The notes under the pieces: generated by a model
Seen by the model: only the letters and a program-made list of their open reading frames with translations
What the model was told of the DNA's origin: nothing
Databases searched by the model: none
Source: Idiomarina rhizosphaerae
Lineage (GTDB): Bacteria > Pseudomonadota > Gammaproteobacteria > Enterobacterales > Alteromonadaceae
Direction of reading: 5' to 3'
DNA length: 64,000 nucleotides
NCBI RefSeq assembly: GCF_024159085.1
Contig: NZ_JAMZDE010000007.1
Span: forward strand, 186,001-250,000
Shown here: one piece after another, positions 35,795-46,626 of the stretch
How the letters are laid out: each line of letters starts with the position of its first letter
How positions within the stretch are numbered: the stretch's first letter is position 1
Program-made: the position numbers and the translations under genes

Positions 35795-37765
35795 ATGATC
35801 AAAACATTATTGATTGCGAACCGTGGTGAAATTGCCTGTCGTATCATTGCCACAGCTAAAAAAATTGGAATTCGCACCGTAGCGGTATTCTCCGATGCCG
35901 ACCGTAATTCACGCCACGTTAAGCTGGCAGATCAGGCTGTACATATTGGCCCTGCAGCGAGCACGGACAGTTACCTGCGTGCGGATAAAATTATCGCCGC
36001 CGCTAAACAAACCGGTGCCGAAGCCATTCATCCCGGTTATGGTTTTCTTTCAGAGAACGAAGATTTTGCCGACCAATGTCAGGCTAACAATATTATCTTT
36101 GTTGGCCCGCCGGTATCGTCCATTGCCGCTATGGGCTCTAAGAGCGCGGCGAAATCTATTATGCAGGACGCCGGCGTACCATTGGTTCCGGGTTACCATG
36201 GTAGCGAACAGGATATTGAAACGCTAAAAGCAGAAGCCGAAAAAGTTGGCTTCCCATTACTGCTGAAAGCCGCGTACGGCGGTGGTGGTAAAGGTATGCG
36301 CGTAGTTGAAAATATGGGCGAATTTAATGAAGCTCTGAATTCGGCGAAACGCGAAGCTAAGTCCTCTTTCGGTAACGATAAAATGCTGATGGAGCGTTTT
36401 ATTCGTAACCCCCGTCACGTGGAAATTCAGGTGTTTACCGATGAACACGGTAACGCCGTTTATCTGGCAGAACGGGACTGTTCGGTGCAGCGCCGTCACC
36501 AGAAGGTGCTTGAAGAGGCCCCTGCTCCGGCATTGACTGAAAAGACTCGCACAGAAATGGGCGAAGCTGCCATTCGTGCCGCCCAGGCGATAGATTACGT
36601 TGGTGCAGGCACGGTTGAGTTTCTGTTTGACCAAAGTGGCGAATTCTATTTCATGGAAATGAACACCCGCTTACAGGTTGAGCATCCGGTTACGGAAATG
36701 ATCACAGGTCAGGATTTAGTCGAATGGCAGTTACTTGTCGCTTCCGGTCAGCCGCTTCCTCTGGCACAGAATGACATTCAGGTAAACGGTCACGCATTCG
36801 AAGCACGGATTTACGCCGAAGACCCGGACAACGATTTCTTACCTTGCACTGGTACCATTAAGCATTTACGTACGCCTGCAGAAGAAAACGGCATCCGCAT
36901 TGACACTGGTATTGAAGAAGGCGACGAGATATCTGCTTTCTATGACCCAATGATAGCGAAGCTGATTGTCTGGGATACCGACCGTACCCGTGCTCTGCTG
37001 CGTCTGCAAAAGGCTTTGCGTGAATACCGTTTAACCGGGTTAACAACTAACGTCGACTTTTTGCATCGTTTGGCTTCGCATCCTGAGTTTGTGAAAACTA
37101 ACCTGACAACCGAATTTATCCAGCAACATCAGGAGGAGCTGCAACCAGATAGCTCGGTAAATTATCAGCAAATTGCGACTGAAGCGGCTTTGTTTGATAT
37201 TTGTCAGCGCCAACAGCAACGTGGCAGTTCACCATGGCAAAGTGGTAATGCGTTTAGAATGAACTCAGCGGCAACACATACGGTTCCACTGCAATTTGGC
37301 GAAGAAACCTACTCTATTTCACTAATAGAAACCGCTAACGGAGAGTTCCTGCAGCAAGTTGATGAAGAAAGCATACAATGGCAGACGTCTTTAACCGACG
37401 ACAAACTCACGTTGACTGCCGGCAGTATGCGTTATCATCGTTATGTCAGTGCCGACGACCAGCAAATTACGGTATTCACCGATAACGGCCCTATGACTTT
37501 CCATCGACACCGCGTGGCTGATACGCTGTCGGATGAAGCGGCCCACGGTGGTCACGTTGCGCCAATGAACGGTACCATTATGGAAGTGCTGGTTAAAAAA
37601 GGCGATACAGTCAAAAAAGATCAGCCGCTTGTCATTATGGAAGCCATGAAAATGGAATACACCATTAAAGCAGGCCATGAAGGTGAAGTCACCGACGTCT
37701 TTTTCGCCGCAGGAGATTTGGTCAGCGACGGCGATGAACTGCTTGCAGTGAGCGAAGACGAATAA
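35795..37765 (+). CDS. liuD: 3-methylcrotonyl-CoA carboxylase, biotin-containing (alpha) subunit
   Basis: A 656-residue biotin-dependent enzyme: biotin carboxylase domain (IANRGEIACRIIATAKKIGI, ATP loop KAAYGGGGKGMRVV near residue 160, EMNTRLQVEHPVTE near residue 286), a linker, and a C-terminal biotinyl domain with the attachment motif EAMKMEY around residue 617. It charges biotin with CO2 for liuB. All key motifs are intact. It follows liuC by 14 bases. The middle BT-like linker (residues 450-570) is the most divergent part. Confidence 0.96.
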   Translation: MIKTLLIANRGEIACRIIATAKKIGIRTVAVFSDADRNSRHVKLADQAVHIGPAASTDSYLRADKIIAAAKQTGAEAIHPGYGFLSENEDFADQCQANNIIFVGPPVSSIAAMGSKSAAKSIMQDAGVPLVPGYHGSEQDIETLKAEAEKVGFPLLLKAAYGGGGKGMRVVENMGEFNEALNSAKREAKSSFGNDKMLMERFIRNPRHVEIQVFTDEHGNAVYLAERDCSVQRRHQKVLEEAPAPALTEKTRTEMGEAAIRAAQAIDYVGAGTVEFLFDQSGEFYFMEMNTRLQVEHPVTEMITGQDLVEWQLLVASGQPLPLAQNDIQVNGHAFEARIYAEDPDNDFLPCTGTIKHLRTPAEENGIRIDTGIEEGDEISAFYDPMIAKLIVWDTDRTRALLRLQKALREYRLTGLTTNVDFLHRLASHPEFVKTNLTTEFIQQHQEELQPDSSVNYQQIATEAALFDICQRQQQRGSSPWQSGNAFRMNSAATHTVPLQFGEETYSISLIETANGEFLQQVDEESIQWQTSLTDDKLTLTAGSMRYHRYVSADDQQITVFTDNGPMTFHRHRVADTLSDEAAHGGHVAPMNGTIMEVLVKKGDTVKKDQPLVIMEAMKMEYTIKAGHEGEVTDVFFAAGDLVSDGDELLAVSEDE

Positions 37766-37797
37766 TAAAAAATAATCAGAAGTGATCAGGAGTGACT

Positions 37798-38697
37798 ATG
37801 GCAATTGCAGAACAGATAAAAATCGTCGAAGTTGGCCCTCGTGACGGCTTACAAAATGAAACAGCTGTTTCTGTTGACGCCAAAGTTGCCTTAATAGAAG
37901 CGCTGGCAGAAGCCGGCGTTTCTTACATTGAAAGTGCCAGCTTTGTCAGCCCCAAATGGGTGCCACAAATGGCCGACAGCACTGCTGTTATGGAACAGAT
38001 TAAACGTCGTCCAGGAGTTACTTACGCCGGTCTAACGCCAAATTTGAAAGGTTTTGAAGCTGCAGTTGCAGCCAATATGGACGAAGTAGCAGTGTTCGGT
38101 GCGGCATCGGAAGCTTTTGCCCAAAAGAATATTAACTGCAGTATCGACGAGTCGCTGGAGCGTTTTAAACCAGTTATTGCCGCAGCTAAAGAAAAAGGCA
38201 TTCCCGTCAGAGGCTATGTTTCCTGCGTTTTGGGTTGCCCGTATCAGGGTGAGGTTCCGGTAGAAAATGTTGTTAAAGTTGCAGAAGCCTTGTATCAAAT
38301 GGGCTGTTATGAAATATCACTGGGTGACACCATAGGCGTCGGTACGCCTTTAAAAGCTCAGGAAATGCTTGCCGCCGTTGCAGAGAAAGTCCCCATGGAC
38401 AAACTGGCGCTGCATTTTCACAATACATACGGACAAGCTTTGGCCAATATCATAGCCTGCCTTCCACTGGGTGTTGCTACCATTGATTCAGCCGTAGCTG
38501 GCCTGGGTGGCTGCCCATACGCTAAAGGCGCCAGTGGCAATGTCGCCACCGAAGATGTGGTTTACATGTTAAATGGTATGGGCATAAAAACCGGTATTGA
38601 CCTGAACAAGTTAATCGCAGCCGGAGCCGATATTTGTCAGCATTTAGCGCATGGCCCTCGCTCTCAGGTCGCAATAGCAGAATTGGCAAAAGCTTAA
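37798..38697 (+). CDS. liuE: Hydroxymethylglutaryl-CoA lyase
   Basis: Splits HMG-CoA into acetyl-CoA and acetoacetate, the final step of the leucine branch. The 299-residue TIM-barrel enzyme has [64 protein letters not shown] and the C-terminal [19 protein letters not shown], where the Cys is the conserved active-site residue. ATG 37798 has CAGGAG upstream and is preferred over the GTG two codons earlier. The product acetoacetate is activated by the next gene. Confidence 0.96.
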   Translation: MAIAEQIKIVEVGPRDGLQNETAVSVDAKVALIEALAEAGVSYIESASFVSPKWVPQMADSTAVMEQIKRRPGVTYAGLTPNLKGFEAAVAANMDEVAVFGAASEAFAQKNINCSIDESLERFKPVIAAAKEKGIPVRGYVSCVLGCPYQGEVPVENVVKVAEALYQMGCYEISLGDTIGVGTPLKAQEMLAAVAEKVPMDKLALHFHNTYGQALANIIACLPLGVATIDSAVAGLGGCPYAKGASGNVATEDVVYMLNGMGIKTGIDLNKLIAAGADICQHLAHGPRSQVAIAELAKA

Positions 38698-38719
38698 TTA
38701 GCAAAATAAGGGGATTAAA

Positions 38720-40663
<1,944 letters not shown>

Positions 40664-40666
40664 TCC

Positions 40667-42883
40667 ATGATGTTCCTGCACGGATCACGGCAGGCTGTTA
40701 TAGCAGCCCTTGTTGGTTTGGTCATTACTGTTACCGCTTTTAGCTATTTGCGTTATCAGGAAAATCAAGTTGTCCACGATGCCCTGGAAGCCGAAACTTA
40801 TAACTTGCAACGCGACATTCGACAAAGCCTGGTCTCCCATTTATTTGTCGCTGAATTGTTAGCTCGCGAGTGGGAACGTAGTGATCTTTCAATAGAGGAA
40901 CGCTGGCAGGAAAATGCGGATATCGTCACTTTGTACTATCAGAATGTACAAGGCATCACCTGGCTCAATGATGAGCTGGATATTGAGCTTATCTACCCTC
41001 AAAACGAACAACCCGAACTACTGGGAACCCCTTTTGCTAAAACTCCATTATTAGAAAAACTGAAGACTTCTGAAGGCAACCGTCACGCAATGATGGGAGC
41101 CGCCGGAAATTTGGGGCGTATTAGCAGCGACATAGCTATTTTTGTCCGCGTAGAGCAAGAACAAACCCACGGCTTTCTGGGTTTTGTGATAAGCCTGCAA
41201 AGCCTGTTTAATAATGTCGTACGCAGTAACATCAGTGAAGGTTTCCAGCTCAGTGTACGCAGTGACAACGACATACTGTATCAATTTGCCGGCGATACTT
41301 CATTACGCAAAGAATGGTCACATTTTCATTCACTACAATTGGTAGGAAATAGCTGGGAGCTTTCGGTCTGGCCAACCGCTGGTCATCTGGAACAACTCCG
41401 TGGTGGAATTTCAGTAGCCGCTTTAATCGCCGGTTTACTCGTAACCGGTATGCTGACTTTTGTCCTTTATATTTTAGGCCAAAGTCGTTTTAAAGCACAG
41501 CAACTGGCTGACTCCAATATTGAGCTTTATAGTGAAATTGATGAACGCGAGCGCATTGAAAAACAGATGGCTTACCTTGCAGAACATGATTCTCTCACCG
41601 GCCTTGTAAACCGAAATGCGCTAAAACGTATTCTGGGTGAGTGGCTGGAAACCGAATCACCGCATAAAAAAGCCGCTTTGTTGTTTATCGATTTAGATAG
41701 GTTTAAAGAAGTCAATGATGCGCTGGGTCATACGGTTGGTGACGAATTGCTACGCCGGGTTGCGCGACGCATTACAAAATTAGCACCTAAAGGTAGCGTT
41801 CTGGCAAGAGCCGGCGGTGATGAGTTTTTGCTGGCAATAGCAAAGCCTGATAGTCGTGAAAGTGTTATCAAACTGTCGGAACAACTTCTCCAGGCGCTCG
41901 ATACGCACTTTTTCGTGGACGTCTATGAGCTCTTTATTAGCGCCTCTATTGGGGTCACTTTTGCGGATGATGCCGATTTTAACGCTGAGTACTTTATTCG
42001 TAACGCAGACACAGCGCTATATCAGGCAAAAGAACATGGTCGCAATACCTATAAAGTTTACGATAAAGCCATTCACCGCGATTTGACCAAAAAACTGGAG
42101 CTCGTTAAACGGCTGCGCCACGCGGTTTCTAAGCAGCAACTAACGGTTTATTACCAACCTAAAGTTGAGCTCGGTAGCCGCCGTATCAGTGGTTTAGAGG
42201 CTCTGGTTCGCTGGGTTGATGACGATGGCAGTATCATTCCTCCGGATGAGTTTATTCCACTGGCTGAAGATACCGGTCTCATTATTCCAATATCGGAATA
42301 CGTGATGGAAGAAGCCTTCCTACAATTAAAGCAATGGCACGAACTTGGCTTCGAAGAATTGAGCATTGCCATCAATATCTCAGGAAAGCAGCTACACTTA
42401 GCTGATTTGGTCGATGACATTATGGAGCGGGTGAACGAAGCGCAGATACCGCCAAACAAAGTAGAACTCGAGCTAACTGAACAAGTGTTTATTGAAAACA
42501 TTCAGTCCCATACCCGTTTTATGCATTCGGTGCGTGAACAGGGAATGTCACTGGCTATAGACGACTTTGGTGTGGGCTATTCGTCATTGTCATATTTGAA
42601 GAATTTTCCGGTTACTTCGTTAAAAATAGATCGCTCTTTTGTCAGAGATTTACCACACAACGAAGACGACGCAACCATTACCCAGACCATTATTAGTCTG
42701 GCGCGCAATTTAAATCTGCAACTGGTTGCCGAGGGTATTGAAACCGAAGAACAAGTCGAATTTTTATTACAACGTGAATGCAGTACCGGACAAGGCTTTC
42801 TTTTCAGTAAACCGGTTCCGGCGCGGCAAATCACTGAACTATTACAGCAGTATAAAGGGCTTATCCCTATCCAGATAGCCTGA
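40667..42883 (+). CDS. Membrane-bound GGDEF-EAL c-di-GMP enzyme with CHASE-like sensor
   Basis: A 738-residue protein: transmembrane helix at about residues 8-26, a periplasmic sensor region (about 30-245, CHASE-like, with VQGITWLNDELDIELIYPQN), a second helix near 246-270, a GGDEF domain (active site GGDEF near residue 384) and an EAL domain (LEALVRW near 509, DDFGVGYSSLSYL near 632, AEGIETEEQ). The cyclase motif is intact but has no RxxD inhibitory site; all EAL metal and catalytic residues I can locate are present, so phosphodiesterase activity is likely. It starts 3 bases after aacS and ends 17 bases before the ETF-QO gene, so it appears to be part of the leucine operon. Confidence 0.93.
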   Translation: MMFLHGSRQAVIAALVGLVITVTAFSYLRYQENQVVHDALEAETYNLQRDIRQSLVSHLFVAELLAREWERSDLSIEERWQENADIVTLYYQNVQGITWLNDELDIELIYPQNEQPELLGTPFAKTPLLEKLKTSEGNRHAMMGAAGNLGRISSDIAIFVRVEQEQTHGFLGFVISLQSLFNNVVRSNISEGFQLSVRSDNDILYQFAGDTSLRKEWSHFHSLQLVGNSWELSVWPTAGHLEQLRGGISVAALIAGLLVTGMLTFVLYILGQSRFKAQQLADSNIELYSEIDERERIEKQMAYLAEHDSLTGLVNRNALKRILGEWLETESPHKKAALLFIDLDRFKEVNDALGHTVGDELLRRVARRITKLAPKGSVLARAGGDEFLLAIAKPDSRESVIKLSEQLLQALDTHFFVDVYELFISASIGVTFADDADFNAEYFIRNADTALYQAKEHGRNTYKVYDKAIHRDLTKKLELVKRLRHAVSKQQLTVYYQPKVELGSRRISGLEALVRWVDDDGSIIPPDEFIPLAEDTGLIIPISEYVMEEAFLQLKQWHELGFEELSIAINISGKQLHLADLVDDIMERVNEAQIPPNKVELELTEQVFIENIQSHTRFMHSVREQGMSLAIDDFGVGYSSLSYLKNFPVTSLKIDRSFVRDLPHNEDDATITQTIISLARNLNLQLVAEGIETEEQVEFLLQRECSTGQGFLFSKPVPARQITELLQQYKGLIPIQIA

Positions 42884-42900
42884 ATATAGCGGAGGTTAAC

Positions 42901-44550
42901 GTGGAACGCGAAAGCATGGAATTTGATGTCGTCATAGTTGGTGCAGGCCCGTCAGGGCTGGCAACCGCCTGTCGACTCGGCCAACTCGCACAGGAAAATG
43001 AGCAAGAACTCATGATATGCGTGGTTGAAAAAGGCGCTGATATTGGCGCTCATATTTTATCCGGCGCGGTGTTCGAACCACGAGCCCTGAATGAGCTTTT
43101 CCCTGACTGGAAAGATCGCGGCGCTCCGCTCAATACCGAAGTTACCGGCGATGATGTTTTATTGCTAAAAGACGAGAATAACCACAGTCGCCTGCCGGAC
43201 TTTAGTGTCCCTAAAACCTTCCATAATAAAGGCAACTACATTGCCAGTATGGGTAACCTGTGCCGCTGGATGGCAGAACAGGCTGAGCAACTGGGCATCG
43301 AAATATTCCCTGGCTTTGCGGCCTCTGAAATTCTGTATAACGACGATGGCAGTGTTGCTGGCATTCAAACCGGTGACATGGGCGTTGCTAAAGATGGTAG
43401 CGAAAAAGACGGCTATATGCCGGGAATGGAACTGCGTGCTAAATACACCTTATTCGCAGAAGGTTGTCGCGGTCATTTAGGCAAAGAGCTGATTAGCAAG
43501 TTTGAACTGGATAAAGACAGCACCCCGCAACATTACGGTTTAGGCTTTAAAGAAATTTGGGATGTACCGGAAGACATGCACGAGCCCGGAAAAGTGGTTC
43601 ATACCGCGGGCTGGCCACTAACCGACAGTGACGCCACTGGCGGCGGTTATCTTTATCATGCCGAAGACGGGCAAGTGTACTTAGGCCTTATTGTGGATCT
43701 TAACTACGCTAACCCTTACCTGAATCCATTTCAGGAGTTTCAGCGGTTCAAAACCCACCCGGCTATTAAGCAAGTTATAGAAAATGGTAAACGGGTGTCC
43801 TACGGCGCGCGTGCTATAGCTAAAGGTGGCTATTATTCGCTACCGAAAATGACCTTCCCCGGCGGTTTGTTGGTTGGCTGTAACGCAGGCACCTTAAACT
43901 TTGCCAAAATTAAAGGAAACCATACCGCTATGAAATCGGGTATGGTTGCTGCTGAATGTGTATTTGAACAGCTAAAAAATGGTAAAGCCAACGACGACAT
44001 TACCAGCTACAAAGAGGCGTTTGAAAAGTCCTGGGTATTTGATGAATTGTATCGCTCACGCAATTTCGGTGGTGCTGTGCATAAATTAGGCACAATACTC
44101 GGCGGCGCTTACAATATGGTCGATCAAAATTGGTTTGGCGGTAAATTACCTTTTAAATTTAAAGAGTGGACGCCAGACTATAAAGCAACAGGTAAAGCCG
44201 AAAACTATACGGAAATCGACTATCCAAAAGCTGATAATAAACTGACATTTGACCGTCTGTCATCGGTATTTTTGTCGAATACTAATCACGCAGAAGATCA
44301 ACCCTGCCATTTAAAACTCAGTGACGCTAATATTCCATTAGAAGTCAATTTACCGAAGTTTGCAGAACCTGCACAACGTTATTGCCCCGCCGGGGTTTAT
44401 GAGGTTATAGAAGAAGACGGCAAACAAGTTTTTCAAATTAACGCGCAAAACTGCATACATTGTAAAACTTGTGATATTAAAGATCCCAGCCAAAATATTA
44501 CCTGGGTTGTACCTGAAGGTGGCGGCGGACCTACCTACCCTAATATGTAA
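42901..44550 (+). CDS. Electron transfer flavoprotein-ubiquinone oxidoreductase
   Basis: ETF-QO is a membrane-associated FAD/4Fe-4S enzyme that moves electrons from ETF, reduced by acyl-CoA dehydrogenases, to ubiquinone. The 549-residue protein has the FAD motif VIVGAGPSGLATACRLG, GAHILSGAVFEPRAL, the ubiquinone-site segments KGGYYSLPKM and GGLLVGCNAGTLN, and a C-terminal 4Fe-4S cluster binding region with CPAGVYEV, QNCIHCKTCDIKDPSQNI. The start is GTG at 42901 with GGAGG; ATG 42916 is possible. It ends the leucine operon and would serve liuA and the valine acyl-CoA dehydrogenase. Confidence 0.96.
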   Translation: MERESMEFDVVIVGAGPSGLATACRLGQLAQENEQELMICVVEKGADIGAHILSGAVFEPRALNELFPDWKDRGAPLNTEVTGDDVLLLKDENNHSRLPDFSVPKTFHNKGNYIASMGNLCRWMAEQAEQLGIEIFPGFAASEILYNDDGSVAGIQTGDMGVAKDGSEKDGYMPGMELRAKYTLFAEGCRGHLGKELISKFELDKDSTPQHYGLGFKEIWDVPEDMHEPGKVVHTAGWPLTDSDATGGGYLYHAEDGQVYLGLIVDLNYANPYLNPFQEFQRFKTHPAIKQVIENGKRVSYGARAIAKGGYYSLPKMTFPGGLLVGCNAGTLNFAKIKGNHTAMKSGMVAAECVFEQLKNGKANDDITSYKEAFEKSWVFDELYRSRNFGGAVHKLGTILGGAYNMVDQNWFGGKLPFKFKEWTPDYKATGKAENYTEIDYPKADNKLTFDRLSSVFLSNTNHAEDQPCHLKLSDANIPLEVNLPKFAEPAQRYCPAGVYEVIEEDGKQVFQINAQNCIHCKTCDIKDPSQNITWVVPEGGGGPTYPNM

Positions 44551-44571
44551 ACACTTCGTAAAATTAATAAC

Positions 44572-44610
44572 AAAAAACACCAAAGCATGTTAAATGTTTT
44601 GGTGTTTTTT
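44572..44610 (+). terminator. Rho-independent terminator of the leucine operon
   Basis: A long stem (AAAACACCAAA-G-CAT pairing with ATG-TTTTGGTGTTTT, one bulged base) followed by TTTTTT lies 21 bases after the ETF-QO stop codon. It closes the transcript that starts at liuR. Confidence 0.9.
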
Positions 44611-44876
44611 CGTTTTAGGAACTGAAAATTATAAATTTTTAGAATTATCAAGTCGTAAAATGCACTTTTAAACGAGACCTATAAAAGCAGTAAAAAGAAA
44701 GCAGCATTGATAGTAATTATAAATAATTGTTAATAAATAACGCTAGACGGTGGATTTAATCCACCATTTCTATTTCTATGCACTTATTTAATAGAAAGAA
44801 GTTTCAACTTAAACTGTAATAACAGCTATAATGAAAACAAACCAATATTTAAGCAATCAAATAAGGTAAGCAAAAA
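44611..44876. other. AT-rich intergenic region upstream of hns
   Basis: Together with the terminator this makes a 326-base gene-free gap. It is strongly AT-rich and holds a near-perfect hairpin, GGTGGATTTAATCCACC at 44749-44765, followed by a pyrimidine stretch but not a clean T-run, and the hns promoter candidate near its right end. I see no open reading frame and no recognisable RNA family. AT-rich curved DNA upstream of hns is a common site of H-NS autoregulation. Confidence 0.6.
44827..44832 (+). promoter_or_regulatory. Candidate -10 box of hns
   Basis: A consensus TATAAT lies 44 bases before the hns start codon. The best -35 candidates (TTTCAA at 44802, TTCAAC at 44803) are weak with 18-19 base spacing. 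Confidence 0.5.
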
Positions 44877-45293
44877 ATGAGTGAATTCATTAACATTCTT
44901 CGTCACGAACGCCGTTTAAAAGCAGCATTAAAAGAACTGGATTTAAATGAACTGGAAAGTGTTAAAGCTAAATTTGATTCGGTAATTTCTCAGCGTCGTG
45001 AAGAGGAAGCTGAAAAGCAACGTCAGAACGAAGCAAAGCAGAAAAAAATTGAAGAATTTAAAAGCGCGATGGCCGATGCCGGCATTGAATTGTCCGATAT
45101 ATTAGAGCAAGAGCTGGGTGGCGAACCTATCGCTAAAACCACTCGTAAAAAACGAGCGCCTAAGCCTCCTAAGTACGAATACACCGACGAAAACGGCGAA
45201 AAACAAACCTGGACCGGCCAGGGCCGCATGCCTAAAGCCATGAAAACAGCTGTCGATAATGGCAAATCATTAGAAGCATTTCTAATTAAATAG
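44877..45293 (+). CDS. hns: H-NS family nucleoid protein
   Basis: A 138-residue H-NS homologue that binds AT-rich DNA and silences genes. The N-terminal half is a coiled-coil oligomerisation region (residues about 1-65, with a highly charged QRREEEAEKQRQNEAKQKK stretch), followed by a basic linker (TTRKKRAPKPPKYEY) and the DNA-binding core TWTGQGRMPKAM, a variant of the TWTGxGRxP motif. AAGGTAAG precedes ATG 44877. It is a single gene between two terminators, and the AT-rich upstream region may allow autoregulation. Confidence 0.95.
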   Translation: MSEFINILRHERRLKAALKELDLNELESVKAKFDSVISQRREEEAEKQRQNEAKQKKIEEFKSAMADAGIELSDILEQELGGEPIAKTTRKKRAPKPPKYEYTDENGEKQTWTGQGRMPKAMKTAVDNGKSLEAFLIK

Positions 45294-45301
45294 CGTTAAT
45301 C

Positions 45302-45346
45302 AAGCGTAATCTCTGCCAATAATAAAGAGTAGAGATTACGCTTTTT
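45302..45346 (+). terminator. Rho-independent terminator of hns
   Basis: A perfect 13-bp stem (AAGCGTAATCTCT with AGAGATTACGCTT) with a 16-base loop and a following T-run lies 8 bases after the hns stop codon. Confidence 0.93.
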
Positions 45347-45406
45347 GTTGAACAATAGGCTCAGCTTGATTAGGCTATAGAAAATTCAAACTGGCAAGGA
45401 TCGACA

Positions 45407-45775
45407 TTGCGCTATCGTTTCATAGCATTCGTATTAACGCCATTATTCGGCCTTTCTGCCTGTAGCATCTTACCTCAGATGTCAGGAGGCTTTAATCAGA
45501 TCGACTCAGGTGATGTTGAAGTTTATCGTGGTGACAACAAGCCCTCGCGTGCATACGAGTTGATAAGTATTGTAAATGGTGAAAGCTGCCAGCGAAAATT
45601 TAGAGGCGCAGAAGCGTCGGCGAACGATGCCGTTCAAGCTCTGCGGGAAGACGCTGCCCGGTTTAAAGCTCATGCCATTATCGGCGCTCAGTGCTTTTCT
45701 TTTAAACCCGAAGCCGACTCCATCTGTTACAGTGAAGTCAGCTGCGTGGGTCGTGCTATTCAATGGCGTGATTAA
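45407..45775 (+). CDS. RcsF-like outer membrane lipoprotein
   Basis: A 122-residue protein with a lipoprotein signal peptide (lipobox LSAC, Cys near residue 19) and a C-terminal domain matching RcsF: four cysteines in the pattern GESCQ, GAQCF, ICYSEVSCVG, which in E. coli RcsF form two disulfides, and the AHAIIGAQC strand. RcsF senses envelope stress and signals to the Rcs phosphorelay. The start codon is TTG at 45407 with AAGGA six bases before it. No rcs kinase or regulator is in this window, so the role here may differ. It overlaps the convergent DUF4097 gene by four bases. Confidence 0.8.
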   Translation: MRYRFIAFVLTPLFGLSACSILPQMSGGFNQIDSGDVEVYRGDNKPSRAYELISIVNGESCQRKFRGAEASANDAVQALREDAARFKAHAIIGAQCFSFKPEADSICYSEVSCVGRAIQWRD

Positions 45776-46413
45776 TGACCCTGTTTTAAGGTAACGTCAC
45801 CAACGCCAACTTCAACCTTGATTCTGACAGAGCCGTTACCCCGATAACTTGACTCAGATGTCACAATCATTCTGTCTTCCTGAGTATTGCCGAAGTTCTT
45901 TAAACTGGTATCGCCAACTCCTACCGATGCTTCTACTTGCTTGTAGTCGCCCTTCGCCAAATTCAAGGATACATCACCAACACCTAAATCAACTTTTAAG
46001 TCGTTGAATGGTACGTCACCTTCAATCTGCCCAACACCCAGATCAATCTCCAACAACTTGCTACGCGGCACGGACACTATCCAATGTTGTGACATATCGT
46101 CATCGGGTGTTGCCGAAATTTCCAGACGATTCCCTTCCCGCTCGCCTTTTATAATCACTTTATCGAGCTCACCGCCACTGGCAAACCAGCCGTCATCATC
46201 CGACTCTACACGAAGCTCAATTCCGACAGTATCACCGTCGGTTACACTTAACTCAACCGTTCCCACCGTTGCGTCTAAATGAATTTCTGTATCACTGCTA
46301 ACGATATAGCTACTGCTTAACGTGCGTTCACTTTCGGCAGAAAACGCGGCTGTACTTACTGTAACTAAACCAATAAAACCTAAAGTTAAAGGCCAAATTT
46401 TGTGTTTCATCAT
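45772..46413 (-). CDS. Exported DUF4097-like beta-repeat protein
   Basis: A 213-residue exported protein. A signal peptide spans about the first 24 residues (ending AAFSAES). The mature part looks like the DUF4097/adhesin-like beta-solenoid type, with a recurring GVG(D/Q) motif: DLGVGQIEG, DLGVGDVSL, SVGVGDTSL and EVGVGDVTL. Such proteins are seen in the bacterial periplasm or cell surface but have no established function. ATG 46413 (or 46410) follows AGGAAAAG. Convergent with, and overlapping by four bases, the RcsF-like gene. Confidence 0.75.
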   Translation of the reverse strand: MMKHKIWPLTLGFIGLVTVSTAAFSAESERTLSSSYIVSSDTEIHLDATVGTVELSVTDGDTVGIELRVESDDDGWFASGGELDKVIIKGEREGNRLEISATPDDDMSQHWIVSVPRSKLLEIDLGVGQIEGDVPFNDLKVDLGVGDVSLNLAKGDYKQVEASVGVGDTSLKNFGNTQEDRMIVTSESSYRGNGSVRIKVEVGVGDVTLKQGH

Positions 46414-46626
46414 TTTTCTTTTCCTATTGTTATTAAAACGATTCATGCCAACCCCTAAAGAACTAAAAGTTGCTTATGCCTAGCTTTTGCAACGCTTGTG
46501 CCAAAAATAAAAAATCATTAATAATCAATTATTTAAATAAAAATCTTTTTTAGAGGTTAGTGAATTCACAAACAATGTGGTCAAATTGGCTACCACAGTT
46601 CTGTGGTATTCACTAACGGAGTCAGA

